This document shows, piece after piece, positions 1 to 6,535 of a DNA stretch of 45,168 nucleotides. The notes beneath the pieces were generated by a model. That model did not search any database, was not told where the DNA came from, and saw only the letters and a program-made list of their open reading frames with translations. The translations under genes were made by a program, and so were the position numbers. The stretch covers positions 1 to 45,168 of the forward strand of contig CALXAM010000014.1 in assembly GCA_944386285.1 (NCBI GenBank), in the 5' to 3' direction. The DNA comes from an uncultured Clostridia bacterium. GTDB lineage: Bacteria > Bacillota > Clostridia > Oscillospirales > Ruminococcaceae. Each line of letters opens with the position of its first letter. Position 1 is the first letter of the stretch.

Positions 1-1
1 G

Positions 2-205
2 TTGGAGTTTGCGCGCCGTGAAGGATATATGGTGTCGGTAGAGTTATTTCATCTTGAGGTGAAGGACATCTGCGGTTTTGTACAAACTTGTTCCCAGGAC
101 GAAGTGGTGATTCAGTTATTCAATTTGGATGGTGAAGAAGATGGGACTGCAGTATTCTGCTATGAAACGATATCGGCGATTTCTTGTGATCAGAGGACGA
201 AATAA
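2..205 (+). CDS. small hypothetical protein, possibly cut by window edge
   Basis: An open frame runs from the first bases of the window to a TAA at 203-205. The start shown is a TTG at position 2. An ATG at 32 would give a 57-residue protein, and the true start may lie outside the window. The visible sequence alternates hydrophobic and polar residues as in a small beta-barrel, and ends with a run rich in Asp and Glu followed by a Tyr-Glu-Thr-Ile segment. This resembles the small Sm-like proteins common in Firmicutes, but that is only an impression and no function is assigned. No ribosome binding site can be judged for the position-2 start. Confidence 0.4.
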   Translation: MEFARREGYMVSVELFHLEVKDICGFVQTCSQDEVVIQLFNLDGEEDGTAVFCYETISAISCDQRTK

Positions 206-348
206 AAATGCGATTGATTCATGAAATAAAAAAAGGAACACAGTCAGGCGTATTGTAACTGCCGGCGCTTCGTTTTAATGATACAGTGCACGCAGCTGAT
301 CCATATTTTATCAATTACATTTTAAAAAGAGCTTGAATAGGTGGAAAA

Positions 349-858
349 ATGAACGTTAAAAAAATATTTTTTATAATGCTGTCAGTGATATTTTTTCTTC
401 TTTTTGTTGGAATGACAATAAACGTAATTGTTATATTCCAGGAAGAACCACTTTCAAAAAGCGATGTCACTGAATTTTCAGCGACGATAAAAGACGTCAC
501 GGTTTTAAAAGATTGTGGTGTGATAGAGATAGAAGAACATAAGAAATTATATGTATTATATATCGACGAAGTCGCCAATCTTACAACCTTTTTGGCGTTG
601 CAGCCGGGTCAGAAAATTTACTTTGGCGTGGAGAATATCTGGAAGCCACAAATCAAAGAGATGGAATTTATTTTTATTCCTTCATTGCGAACCGATGAAG
701 AAGAAATTTTTACATTAGATGATTATAATGAATCCATGTTTAAACGGAATACGTTAGCGCGTATCATGGGGATCATCGGATCAGTGATATTCTTTCTTCT
801 TTTTTTGCGCAGTGTGTTTTCATGCAAAAAGGTTTTTGTTACGAAGCGGAAGCGCTAA
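349..858 (+). CDS. small membrane protein with two helices and an extracytoplasmic domain
   Basis: The 169-residue product has a strongly hydrophobic N-terminal helix (about residues 5-28) and a second one near the C-terminus (about 138-157), followed by a very basic tail ending in KRKR. The middle of about 110 residues is acidic and mixed and would lie outside the membrane, with both termini inside. A ribosome binding site, AGGTGG (339-344), precedes the ATG by four bases. The layout of short helix, soluble domain and second helix resembles DUF3592-type proteins and the protein at 3979-4560, but no catalytic motif is visible. Function unknown. It lies alone, with decayed sequence downstream. 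Confidence 0.6.
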   Translation: MNVKKIFFIMLSVIFFLLFVGMTINVIVIFQEEPLSKSDVTEFSATIKDVTVLKDCGVIEIEEHKKLYVLYIDEVANLTTFLALQPGQKIYFGVENIWKPQIKEMEFIFIPSLRTDEEEIFTLDDYNESMFKRNTLARIMGIIGSVIFFLLFLRSVFSCKKVFVTKRKR

Positions 859-960
859 GAAAGACATAGAGCGGTTAAGAAATCGATCACGGTTTTTATA
901 AAAGAGGTGACAGCCGTATTTTCTGATGAGATACTGCATAATTGAGATAGGTAAGAAATT

Positions 961-1305
961 ATGAAAGAGAAACAACACAAACTGATTATAAAAGCATTTT
1001 TAGCGTCAAAAATTCCTCAGGTGATCAGGCAGCGTGCACCGGAGCTGATCGCTGTCGACTCTATGATCGGCGGTTACTGCAATCAGTTATGAAAGGGAAA
1101 CGGTCAAATAAAATGGATACCGAATCAAATGATTACAAAAGATGAGATTGCCATTTTTTCGAAACTTATAAATGATTGTACCGGTGTAGAAAAGGACGAA
1201 TTGATCATCTATTATCGGCTGATGAGATTGACAGAATCCGTCCTATATTCCTATAGTCAAAATGAAAACGCAGAGATGCCGTCATGCGTTTTCGGTAAAG
1301 AATAA
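961..1305 (+). pseudogene. broken small gene with in-frame TGA
   Basis: An ATG at 961, with a weak AGGTAAG before it, opens a frame of 43 codons ending in TGA at 1090-1092. The same frame then stays open for another 70 codons to TAA at 1303-1305. The second part reads as a plausible helical protein (SKLINDCTGVEKDELIIYYR). A single nonsense mutation in a gene of about 114 residues is the simplest reading. Two separate tiny genes are possible, since ATGs exist inside the second part. I do not recognise the family. Nothing suggests selenocysteine insertion. Confidence 0.4.
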
Positions 1306-1383
1306 ACGAAACCTGTGATATACATGGAAAAGAGCGTTTGCGTTCAGCGCAGAAAAGAGTAGCCAAGAAAAAGGAATAGAAAC

Positions 1384-1581
1384 ATGGATTTGTGGAATCA
1401 AAACAGAGAACAGAAAAGTAAGGGAATCTATCTGCATATTGATCACGATTTTTTTGAACTTACATAAAGAGCAATAAAAAATCCCAATGATATTGCACCG
1501 GCTTTTCCTTTTATGATACGATTTAGATTACACCATGTGTTTGCGGATGCCGTTGCCTGTCATGATGATAAAACCCTGTGA
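1384..1581 (+). pseudogene. possible gene remnant with in-frame TAA
   Basis: An ATG at 1384 opens 27 codons up to TAA at 1465-1467. The same frame remains open for 37 more codons to TGA at 1579-1581. There is no clear ribosome binding site. The reading is weaker than for the remnant at 961-1305 and could be chance. It lies in the same reading phase and in the same decayed stretch, so both may derive from one lost accessory region. No family was recognised. Confidence 0.2.
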
Positions 1582-1718
1582 GAAGTTTTAACCGATTGTC
1601 CTCGCGGCAAAAGCACAGCGCATGAACACGTTTAGAACCTTTGTATCTTCTAGCCGGATGGAAAAGATCATCGGTTTTTTTAAAAAGAAGCTTCTATGGC
1701 GATTGTGAGGGGAAAGAA

Positions 1719-2387
1719 ATGTGTGTATTGATTGATCAGTGGATGGAGCAATATCGAGAGGCGGTACAGCAGCTGTTTGGCGAGCGGGTCTGGTTTCTGG
1801 GACTTCAGGGCAGTTACGGACGCGGTGAGGCGAATGAACACAGCGACATTGATGTCGTCCTGATTCTGGATACGGTATCTGTAAATGATTTGGAAAAGTA
1901 CAGTCAGATGCTTGATACACTTTCTGCCCGGGAGAAAGTGTGCGGCTTTGTTTCCGGCAAACAGGAGATCCTTTCGTGGGAACTCTCTGATCTGTTTCAG
2001 TTTTGTTATGATACAACGCCGATACTGGGATCGCTTGAGGAACTCATTGGCTGTATTCGTGAGGAGGATATTCGCCGTGCCATTCGGATTGGCGCCTGCA
2101 ATGTGTATCACATGTGTGTGCACAATCTGGTGCATGAGAAAAGCACGGACATATTGAAAGGACTTTATAAATCGGCCGTCTTTACGCTGCAGGCGATTGC
2201 TTTTTTGCAGACAGGCCGGTATGAAAAGAAGAAGCGTGATCTTCTTTTGGTATTGCAGGAGGAAGACCGGTCCGTGTTAACCGCGGGCATGACGATTAAA
2301 GAGAAAACAAATCTTTCCAAGGAAGAACAAAAGATGTTTTCTGCTGAACTGCTTTGCTTTGCGTCAAGATGGATTTGTGAGGTGTAA
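1719..2387 (+). CDS. nucleotidyltransferase-fold protein (MNT/KNTase-like)
   Basis: The 222-residue protein carries the nucleotidyltransferase superfamily signature. A Gly-Ser pair (G31, S32) in LGLQGSYGRGEANEHSDIDV is followed by the metal-binding pair D43 and D45. This matches the NTP_transf_2 domain of kanamycin nucleotidyltransferases and MNT antitoxins. The remainder is helical and would fit a substrate- or partner-binding domain. The ATG at 1719 is chosen because GAGGGG (1707-1712) precedes it; an upstream in-frame extension has no such site. The stop is followed four bases later by the next ATG, so it is probably co-transcribed with the DUF6054 gene. Substrate unknown. No HEPN partner gene is adjacent, which argues against a toxin-antitoxin pair. 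Confidence 0.75.
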   Translation: MCVLIDQWMEQYREAVQQLFGERVWFLGLQGSYGRGEANEHSDIDVVLILDTVSVNDLEKYSQMLDTLSAREKVCGFVSGKQEILSWELSDLFQFCYDTTPILGSLEELIGCIREEDIRRAIRIGACNVYHMCVHNLVHEKSTDILKGLYKSAVFTLQAIAFLQTGRYEKKKRDLLLVLQEEDRSVLTAGMTIKEKTNLSKEEQKMFSAELLCFASRWICEV

Positions 2388-2391
2388 TGAT

Positions 2392-2718
2392 ATGGCAAAA
2401 TTAGAACGAACGATTCGAGGCGACTTTAACGGGATTCTTCACAAAATTGAGTCGGGCATTGTAAATGGCAGTATGTCCGCGTCTTTGGAGGAATGCAGTG
2501 ATTTTTACAGTAACGGCGCGCGCTGCAGTGTACGTGTATTTGAACGATACAGCTGGCTTGGAAACAACCGTGTCAGTTTGAGCGTGACGCTGTTTCAGAA
2601 CATCGGGGATGAAATTCATCTTTCCGCGATTACGGCAGGCGGCAGCCAAGCCTTATTTTTCAAGATCAATACGTGGGGAGAAGAAGCGTTTTTAAATAAA
2701 CTTGAGGAGCTGCTTTGA
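2392..2718 (+). CDS. DUF6054 family protein
   Basis: The 108-residue protein starts MAKLERTIRGDFNGILHKIE and contains the segment GSMSASLEECSDFYS, then a beta-rich stretch with NNRVSLSVTLFQ and AITAGGSQALFFKINTWGEE. I recognise this layout as the DUF6054 family of Firmicutes, whose biochemical role is unknown to me. There is no signal peptide or membrane helix, so it is presumably cytoplasmic. It starts four bases after the nucleotidyltransferase stop and ends 22 bases before the SRPBCC gene, which suggests one transcription unit running to the methyltransferase. Confidence 0.7.
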   Translation: MAKLERTIRGDFNGILHKIESGIVNGSMSASLEECSDFYSNGARCSVRVFERYSWLGNNRVSLSVTLFQNIGDEIHLSAITAGGSQALFFKINTWGEEAFLNKLEELL

Positions 2719-2740
2719 GTGCGGAAAGGATGGAGCTCAG

Positions 2741-3154
2741 ATGTCGGTTTCAAAGAAAACGGCCGTCTTTGCGTGTGATGTGCAAACAGTATGGTCGATT
2801 GTTTTAAATGTCTTAGCATATACGAATTGGCGCAGTGACTTAAGCCGGGTGGACGTCTTAAACGATCGTCAGTTTGTGGAATACACGAAAGGCGGAGTCG
2901 CAACAACGTTTACCATAACGCTTAGAGAGCCGTACAGCCGCTTAATGTTTGAGATGGAGAATGAGAATCTGAGCGGGCGTTGGGTCGGTTTATTTTCGCA
3001 GGCAAAGGATCAGACAACCGTTTCCTTTACGGAGTATGTGACAGCGAAAAAGTGGTTCATCAAGCCGTTTGTTCGATTTTATTTAAAAAAACAGCAGGCA
3101 CAGTTTATGGCGGATTTAGAGAAAGCGACGCTTAAAAAGGAGGGTGTCACATGA
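2741..3154 (+). CDS. SRPBCC (START/Bet v1-like) family protein
   Basis: The 137-residue protein begins with the usual SRPBCC opening, in which a first strand is followed by a helix with Val-Trp (CDVQTVWSIVLNVLAYTNW). A hydrophobic beta sheet follows (YTKGGVATTFTITLREPY, then SFTEYVTAKKW), with a long final helix. Members bind hydrophobic ligands in a central pocket, and the ligand cannot be read from sequence. The ATG at 2741 is preferred because GAAAGGATGGAG lies just upstream; the in-frame extension back to 2702 would overlap the DUF6054 stop. Its last four bases overlap the methyltransferase start (ATGA), which indicates translational coupling. Confidence 0.7.
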   Translation: MSVSKKTAVFACDVQTVWSIVLNVLAYTNWRSDLSRVDVLNDRQFVEYTKGGVATTFTITLREPYSRLMFEMENENLSGRWVGLFSQAKDQTTVSFTEYVTAKKWFIKPFVRFYLKKQQAQFMADLEKATLKKEGVT

Positions 3155-3954
3155 ATACAAATCAATACATTATTGCGTTTTATAATGACTATGATGAAGA
3201 TAGCCGTTTGGTGAAACGGCACGGTTCGGTTGAGTTTTTGACGACGATGCGGTACATAGAAAAGTATCTCAGACCGGGCAGCAAAATCATTGAAATCGGC
3301 GCAGGAACCGGACGTTATTCCCATGCGCTGGCGCGGCGGGGATATGCCGTTGATTCGGTGGAACTGGTAGAACACAACATCGAGGTGTTTAAAAAGAATA
3401 CATTGCCGAACGAAACCATTACCATTCGGCAGGGAAACGCACTGGATTTGTCTGCGTTTGCGGACAATCAGTATGATATTACACTGCTGTTAGGACCGCT
3501 TTATCATCTTTACAATGACACGGATAAGCGACAGGCACTGCGGGAAGCGATTCGTGTGACAAAACCGGGCGGCGTGATTTTTGCCGCTTATGTGATGTCG
3601 GACGGCTGTCTTCTTGACGAGGGATTTCATCGCGGAAAAGTCGATGTGAAAGAATATATTCGGGATGGACTCATTGATCCGGAAACGTTTTCGACCAAAT
3701 CTGAGCCGAAGGACTTGTTTGAACTTGTCCGCAAGGAAGAAATCGATGCGCTGATGGCTGTCTTTCCTGTGAAGCGGCTTCACTATGTCGCGACAGACGG
3801 ATGCGCGCTGTTTTTGCGCGAGACGATTGACGCAATGGATGATGAAATGTTTGCGCTGTATTTAAAATACCATTTTGCAACGTGCGAGCGTGAGGATTTA
3901 TTGGGCATTTCCAGTCATGTCGTCGACGTGTTTGAAAAGCTTGAGGGGAAATAG
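3151..3954 (+). CDS. class I SAM-dependent methyltransferase
   Basis: The 267-residue protein has a Rossmann-type methyltransferase core. Motif I is IIEIGAGTGRYSHALARRGY with the glycine loop at residues 50-54. An acidic residue ends the second strand (DSVELVEHN), and motif IV is near YDITLLLGPLYHL. The post-motif segment contains KPGGVIFAAYV. A C-terminal helical segment with YLKYHFATCERED follows, seen in a common Firmicute family of unassigned small-molecule methyltransferases. The acceptor substrate is unknown. The start overlaps the SRPBCC gene by four bases, so the binding protein and the methyltransferase may act on the same hydrophobic compound; this is an inference from position only. 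Confidence 0.8.
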   Translation: MNTNQYIIAFYNDYDEDSRLVKRHGSVEFLTTMRYIEKYLRPGSKIIEIGAGTGRYSHALARRGYAVDSVELVEHNIEVFKKNTLPNETITIRQGNALDLSAFADNQYDITLLLGPLYHLYNDTDKRQALREAIRVTKPGGVIFAAYVMSDGCLLDEGFHRGKVDVKEYIRDGLIDPETFSTKSEPKDLFELVRKEEIDALMAVFPVKRLHYVATDGCALFLRETIDAMDDEMFALYLKYHFATCEREDLLGISSHVVDVFEKLEGK

Positions 3955-3978
3955 CGGTCAAAAAGGAGAAGGTCGGCA

Positions 3979-4560
3979 ATGAATGGAACAGGCATTTTGG
4001 TCGGAATGCAGTTTGCGGCGCATAAAATCGCGTTAACATGGGCGAAAGAAAATTTGCCGGAAGCAAACTATCAAGAAATCAGGAAATCGTACCATGCAAC
4101 ATTGAAATGGACGATGATATTTGTGGTAGTATGCTGCATTCCTGTTATGATCGCGTTTTTCTATTTGGCAATGGAAGCGCCCTTTTCAAAAAGCGCCGAG
4201 GAGGCAGTGACGCCCGAGGGAGCAACAGCGTGTGTGTTGGCGCGTGTAGACTATGACGGGAATTTCTTTTGGACACATGATTCGAAAAAATATGAGTATC
4301 CGCTGAAAGATTACGGCTTTGATGCAAACGACTATGCGTTTGGTGACAAGGTAAACGTGTATGTAGATGACGCGCAAAACGTGATCAAGGTCACCGCAGT
4401 GCAAGAGGGAATGAGCATCAGGGAGATAGAAGTCGCTGTCGGTGTCATTGGCGCGATTCTTGTGCCGGTGCTGTTAATTTGCTGCGTTTATCTTCCGATC
4501 GCATATCGTACATTTGCAAAACCATGGAGAATGTTTTACAGAGAATTTTCCCGCAAATAA
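3979..4560 (+). CDS. hypothetical two-helix membrane protein
   Basis: The 193-residue product has hydrophobic helices at about residues 38-58 and 151-175. Between them lies an acidic domain of about 90 residues with YEYPLKDYGFDANDYAFGDKVNVYVDD, likely a small beta-barrel outside the membrane. The N-terminus is short and helical. The layout resembles DUF3592-like proteins and the protein at 349-858. An AAAGGAGAAGG ribosome binding site (3961-3971) precedes the ATG. It follows the methyltransferase by 24 bases and may be the last gene of that unit. Function unknown. Confidence 0.6.
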   Translation: MNGTGILVGMQFAAHKIALTWAKENLPEANYQEIRKSYHATLKWTMIFVVVCCIPVMIAFFYLAMEAPFSKSAEEAVTPEGATACVLARVDYDGNFFWTHDSKKYEYPLKDYGFDANDYAFGDKVNVYVDDAQNVIKVTAVQEGMSIREIEVAVGVIGAILVPVLLICCVYLPIAYRTFAKPWRMFYREFSRK

Positions 4561-4689
4561 ACCGCAGCTTGCCGGGAAAAGGGGCAGATGTTTCTTTTAT
4601 TTGCCGCGGATTCGTTTTTCGGGCATAGTATGCGCAGACAGTCATTCGGCTGCTTAAAAAGATAAAAAGAGATACGGAGGAAAACGAGT

Positions 4690-5319
4690 ATGCGTTATGA
4701 TTGGATGGATCAGTACCTGCTTTGTAAGCGGAGTGTTACAAAAGATTTTCAGCCCAGTTGGAACTGGATTCGGTATCACATCGGCGGAAAGATGTTTGCC
4801 GCGATTTGTTTAAACGATCAAAACGTGCCGTATTATATCAATCTGAAAGTGGACCCGGCAGAAGGAGATTTTTTGAGAAGTCAATATGAGGATATCATTC
4901 CGGGTTACTATTCGGACAAGCAAAACTGGATTTCTGTAAATCCCCACGGCACGGTGCCGGATGAACTGTTAAAAGAACTGCTGGACAACGCGTATCATTT
5001 GATGCTTGGCGGGTTCAGTAAAAAGCGGCAAAGGGAAATTCTGAATCTCAGCTGCTGCGGAACCGAATGCACGGCGTGCGGCTTCTATCAAAAGGAATGT
5101 GCAGGATGCAATGAATGTCAGGGAAAAGTGTTCCATGCGCCAAAAGGAAAAGCGTGTCCGATTTATGCTTGCTCGGTGCAGAAACACCGGTATGTAAATT
5201 GTGCCGGCTGTGCAGAGATGCCCTGTACCATATGGAAAGAAACACGTGACCCGCAGCTTTCCGAGGAAGAATTTGAAGAATCCATTTGTAAGCGAATGCA
5301 AAACCTGAAATCGCTGTAA
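4690..5319 (+). CDS. YjbR/MmcQ-like domain fused to cysteine-rich DUF3795 domain
   Basis: The 209-residue protein combines two known small domains. The first about 115 residues match the YjbR/MmcQ fold: a Trp-containing segment (SWNWIRYHIGGKMFAAICL), then strands with PYYINLKVDP and a GYYSDKQNWISVN segment. Residues from about 118 match DUF3795, with about a dozen cysteines in CxxC-like spacings (CCGTECTACGFYQKECAGC, CPIYAC, NCAGCAEMPC) that probably bind metal. ACGGAGG lies eight bases before the ATG. The role is unknown; YjbR folds are DNA-binding-like and DUF3795 proteins are thought to bind zinc or iron-sulfur. It stands alone, with a terminator 70 bases downstream. Confidence 0.7.
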   Translation: MRYDWMDQYLLCKRSVTKDFQPSWNWIRYHIGGKMFAAICLNDQNVPYYINLKVDPAEGDFLRSQYEDIIPGYYSDKQNWISVNPHGTVPDELLKELLDNAYHLMLGGFSKKRQREILNLSCCGTECTACGFYQKECAGCNECQGKVFHAPKGKACPIYACSVQKHRYVNCAGCAEMPCTIWKETRDPQLSEEEFEESICKRMQNLKSL

Positions 5320-5387
5320 GATGCGCAAATATCACCGATCGGCCGGCAATATAAAAATCGCATAAAAGACATTCAATAGACTCACAC

Positions 5388-5423
5388 AAAAACGGATGAA
5401 GGAACGCCTTCATCCGTTTTTTA
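5388..5423 (+). terminator. intrinsic terminator after the YjbR-DUF3795 gene
   Basis: A stem of AAAACGGATGAAGG pairs with CCTTCATCCGTTTT around a four-base loop and runs into a T-rich tail. The 54-base block at 5371-5424 containing it is nearly the same as the block at 8834-8888. Confidence 0.85.
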
Positions 5424-5475
5424 TCATTAAAATGAGTGATCTGGGGAATAAATATACATTTAAATTTGGACAAAA

Positions 5476-5527
5476 TTGCATCAGTATCGTAAAATAAAAT
5501 ATATGAATATTGAATAAATTCATATAT
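5476..5527 (+). promoter_or_regulatory. candidate promoter with overlapping inverted repeat
   Basis: TTGCAT (5476-5481) lies 18 bases before TATATG (5500-5505), a weak sigma-A-like pair. A perfect 10-base inverted repeat, ATATATGAAT (5499-5508) and ATTCATATAT (5518-5527) with a nine-base spacer, overlaps the candidate -10. This could be an operator or a leader hairpin. The SPFH gene starts 53 bases downstream, with AGGAGGAGAAAAG just before its ATG. Confidence 0.4.
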
Positions 5528-5580
5528 GGCGAATATTTTGTGTGATGTAATCTTTCGTAATATATAGGAGGAGAAAAGAA

Positions 5581-5994
5581 ATGGCACAGATTGCAGAAGT
5601 CATTAAATATGAAGGCGATAACAGCACGTTTATCTGGAAACATCCCAGTGAGGATTTCAACTGTTTTACACAGCTCATTGTTCATGAATCACAAGAAGCA
5701 ATCTTTTTTATGAATGGCCAAGCGCTCGACTTGTTTGGCCCCGGCCGTTATACATTGGAAACGCAGAATATTCCGATTATTGGAAAACTGCTGAATCGTG
5801 TCACCGGAGATCAGTCACCGTTCCACTGTGAAGTATATTTTATCAATAAGACAGAACAGATGGGCATCAAATGGGGAACGGACAGCAAAGTACAGTATAT
5901 CGATCCGACATATGGCTTCCCGATTTCCATTGGGGTAAGCGGTGAAATGAGCCTGCGGGCAGAGGACAGCTCATTTGTGCGTATGCCGCACTGA
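5581..5994 (+). pseudogene. truncated SPFH-domain protein (YdjI/virion-core-like)
   Basis: The reading frame gives 137 residues. The first about 125 match the N-terminal half of the YdjI-type SPFH (band 7) family: an opening MAQIAEVIKYEGDNSTFIWK, the QEAIFFMNGQALDLFGPGRY strand pair, TLETQNIPII and GIKWGTDSKVQYIDPTYGFP. Family members are usually more than 300 residues long, so the C-terminal part of the SPFH domain and the tail are absent. The homology stops near 5960, and the next gene's sequence begins in another frame, which points to an internal deletion. The strong AGGAGG site is intact, so a fragment could still be made. Intact members bind membranes or form scaffolds. Confidence 0.7.
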
Positions 5995-6014
5995 AAGAGA
6001 AAAATGCTAAGAAA

Positions 6015-6509
6015 TTGTTCTATCGTCTGCCGCTGATTACCATCAGTTATTCTGCAACGGTTGTTTCCGTGATCGTCGGCGCACTGTGTATGGCAATTCC
6101 GTTTCTCCCGACTTGGGTTGGCGTCGTTGTCTGCCTGCTGATTCTTGCGTTTAGTGTGGTTTCTGTTTTGAACGCACAGATTGCGGCGGATTTGGTTGAG
6201 AAAACAGACGATCAGATTAAGGCACAGACATTTTTTATCAAATCGCTTACGGCAGATGCACAGACATTGATGACAAAAGCCGCATCGGAACAAGTAAAAG
6301 CGGAAGTAAAGAACGTATACGAAGCGATTCGATACAGTGATCCGATGTCCAATGATGCGTTGTCAGAGATTGAGCAGGAGATTGCTTCACATTTTGCGGC
6401 GCTTTCTAACGCAGTAGAGAAAAATGATCTGCATGAAATCAAACAGGCGGCGAATGATGTGCTCATTCTGGTGAACAACCGCAGTCAGAAGTGTAAATTG
6501 TTAAAATAG
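6015..6509 (+). CDS. two-helix membrane protein with cytoplasmic helical domain, 5' end disturbed
   Basis: The 164-residue product has two hydrophobic helices (about residues 5-27 and 32-52, separated by PFLPTW). A charged helical domain of about 110 residues follows, ending in CKLLK. Coding potential in this frame seems to begin before the listed TTG, around 5975 (AYAALKEKNAKK), but that region overlaps the SPFH frame and offers no ATG and no ribosome binding site. I infer that a deletion joined the SPFH gene to this one and removed its start. It could be translated by coupling or not at all. The topology recalls XpaC-like partners of SPFH/TelA proteins, but I cannot confirm homology. It ends 26 bases before the TIR gene. 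Confidence 0.5.
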   Translation: MFYRLPLITISYSATVVSVIVGALCMAIPFLPTWVGVVVCLLILAFSVVSVLNAQIAADLVEKTDDQIKAQTFFIKSLTADAQTLMTKAASEQVKAEVKNVYEAIRYSDPMSNDALSEIEQEIASHFAALSNAVEKNDLHEIKQAANDVLILVNNRSQKCKLLK

Positions 6510-6535
6510 AATACAGCGTGCAGAAGGGGAAGAAC

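Larger units (their letters stand above)
859..1718 (+). other. gene-poor stretch with decayed coding sequence
   Basis: No intact gene is visible over about 860 bases. Two remnants with in-frame stops are listed separately (961-1305 and 1384-1581). Positions 1582-1718 are the upstream region of the next gene and hold only its ribosome binding site (GAGGGG, 1707-1712). Base composition matches the neighbours. No transposase fragment or inverted terminal repeat was seen. Confidence 0.5.

Noticed and set aside
926..964. 12-codon open frame overlapping the start of the remnant at 961
   Set aside because: Too short, with the possible ribosome binding site too far away; it looks like chance.
1090..1092. 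TGA inside a continuing frame as a possible selenocysteine codon
   Set aside because: No downstream hairpin resembling a bacterial SECIS was seen, the family is not recognised, and the neighbouring remnant has a TAA, so decay is simpler.
1719..2718. Nucleotidyltransferase plus DUF6054 as a toxin-antitoxin pair (MNT/HEPN type)
   Set aside because: The partner has no HEPN RxxxxH motif and matches DUF6054, which occurs outside such pairs.
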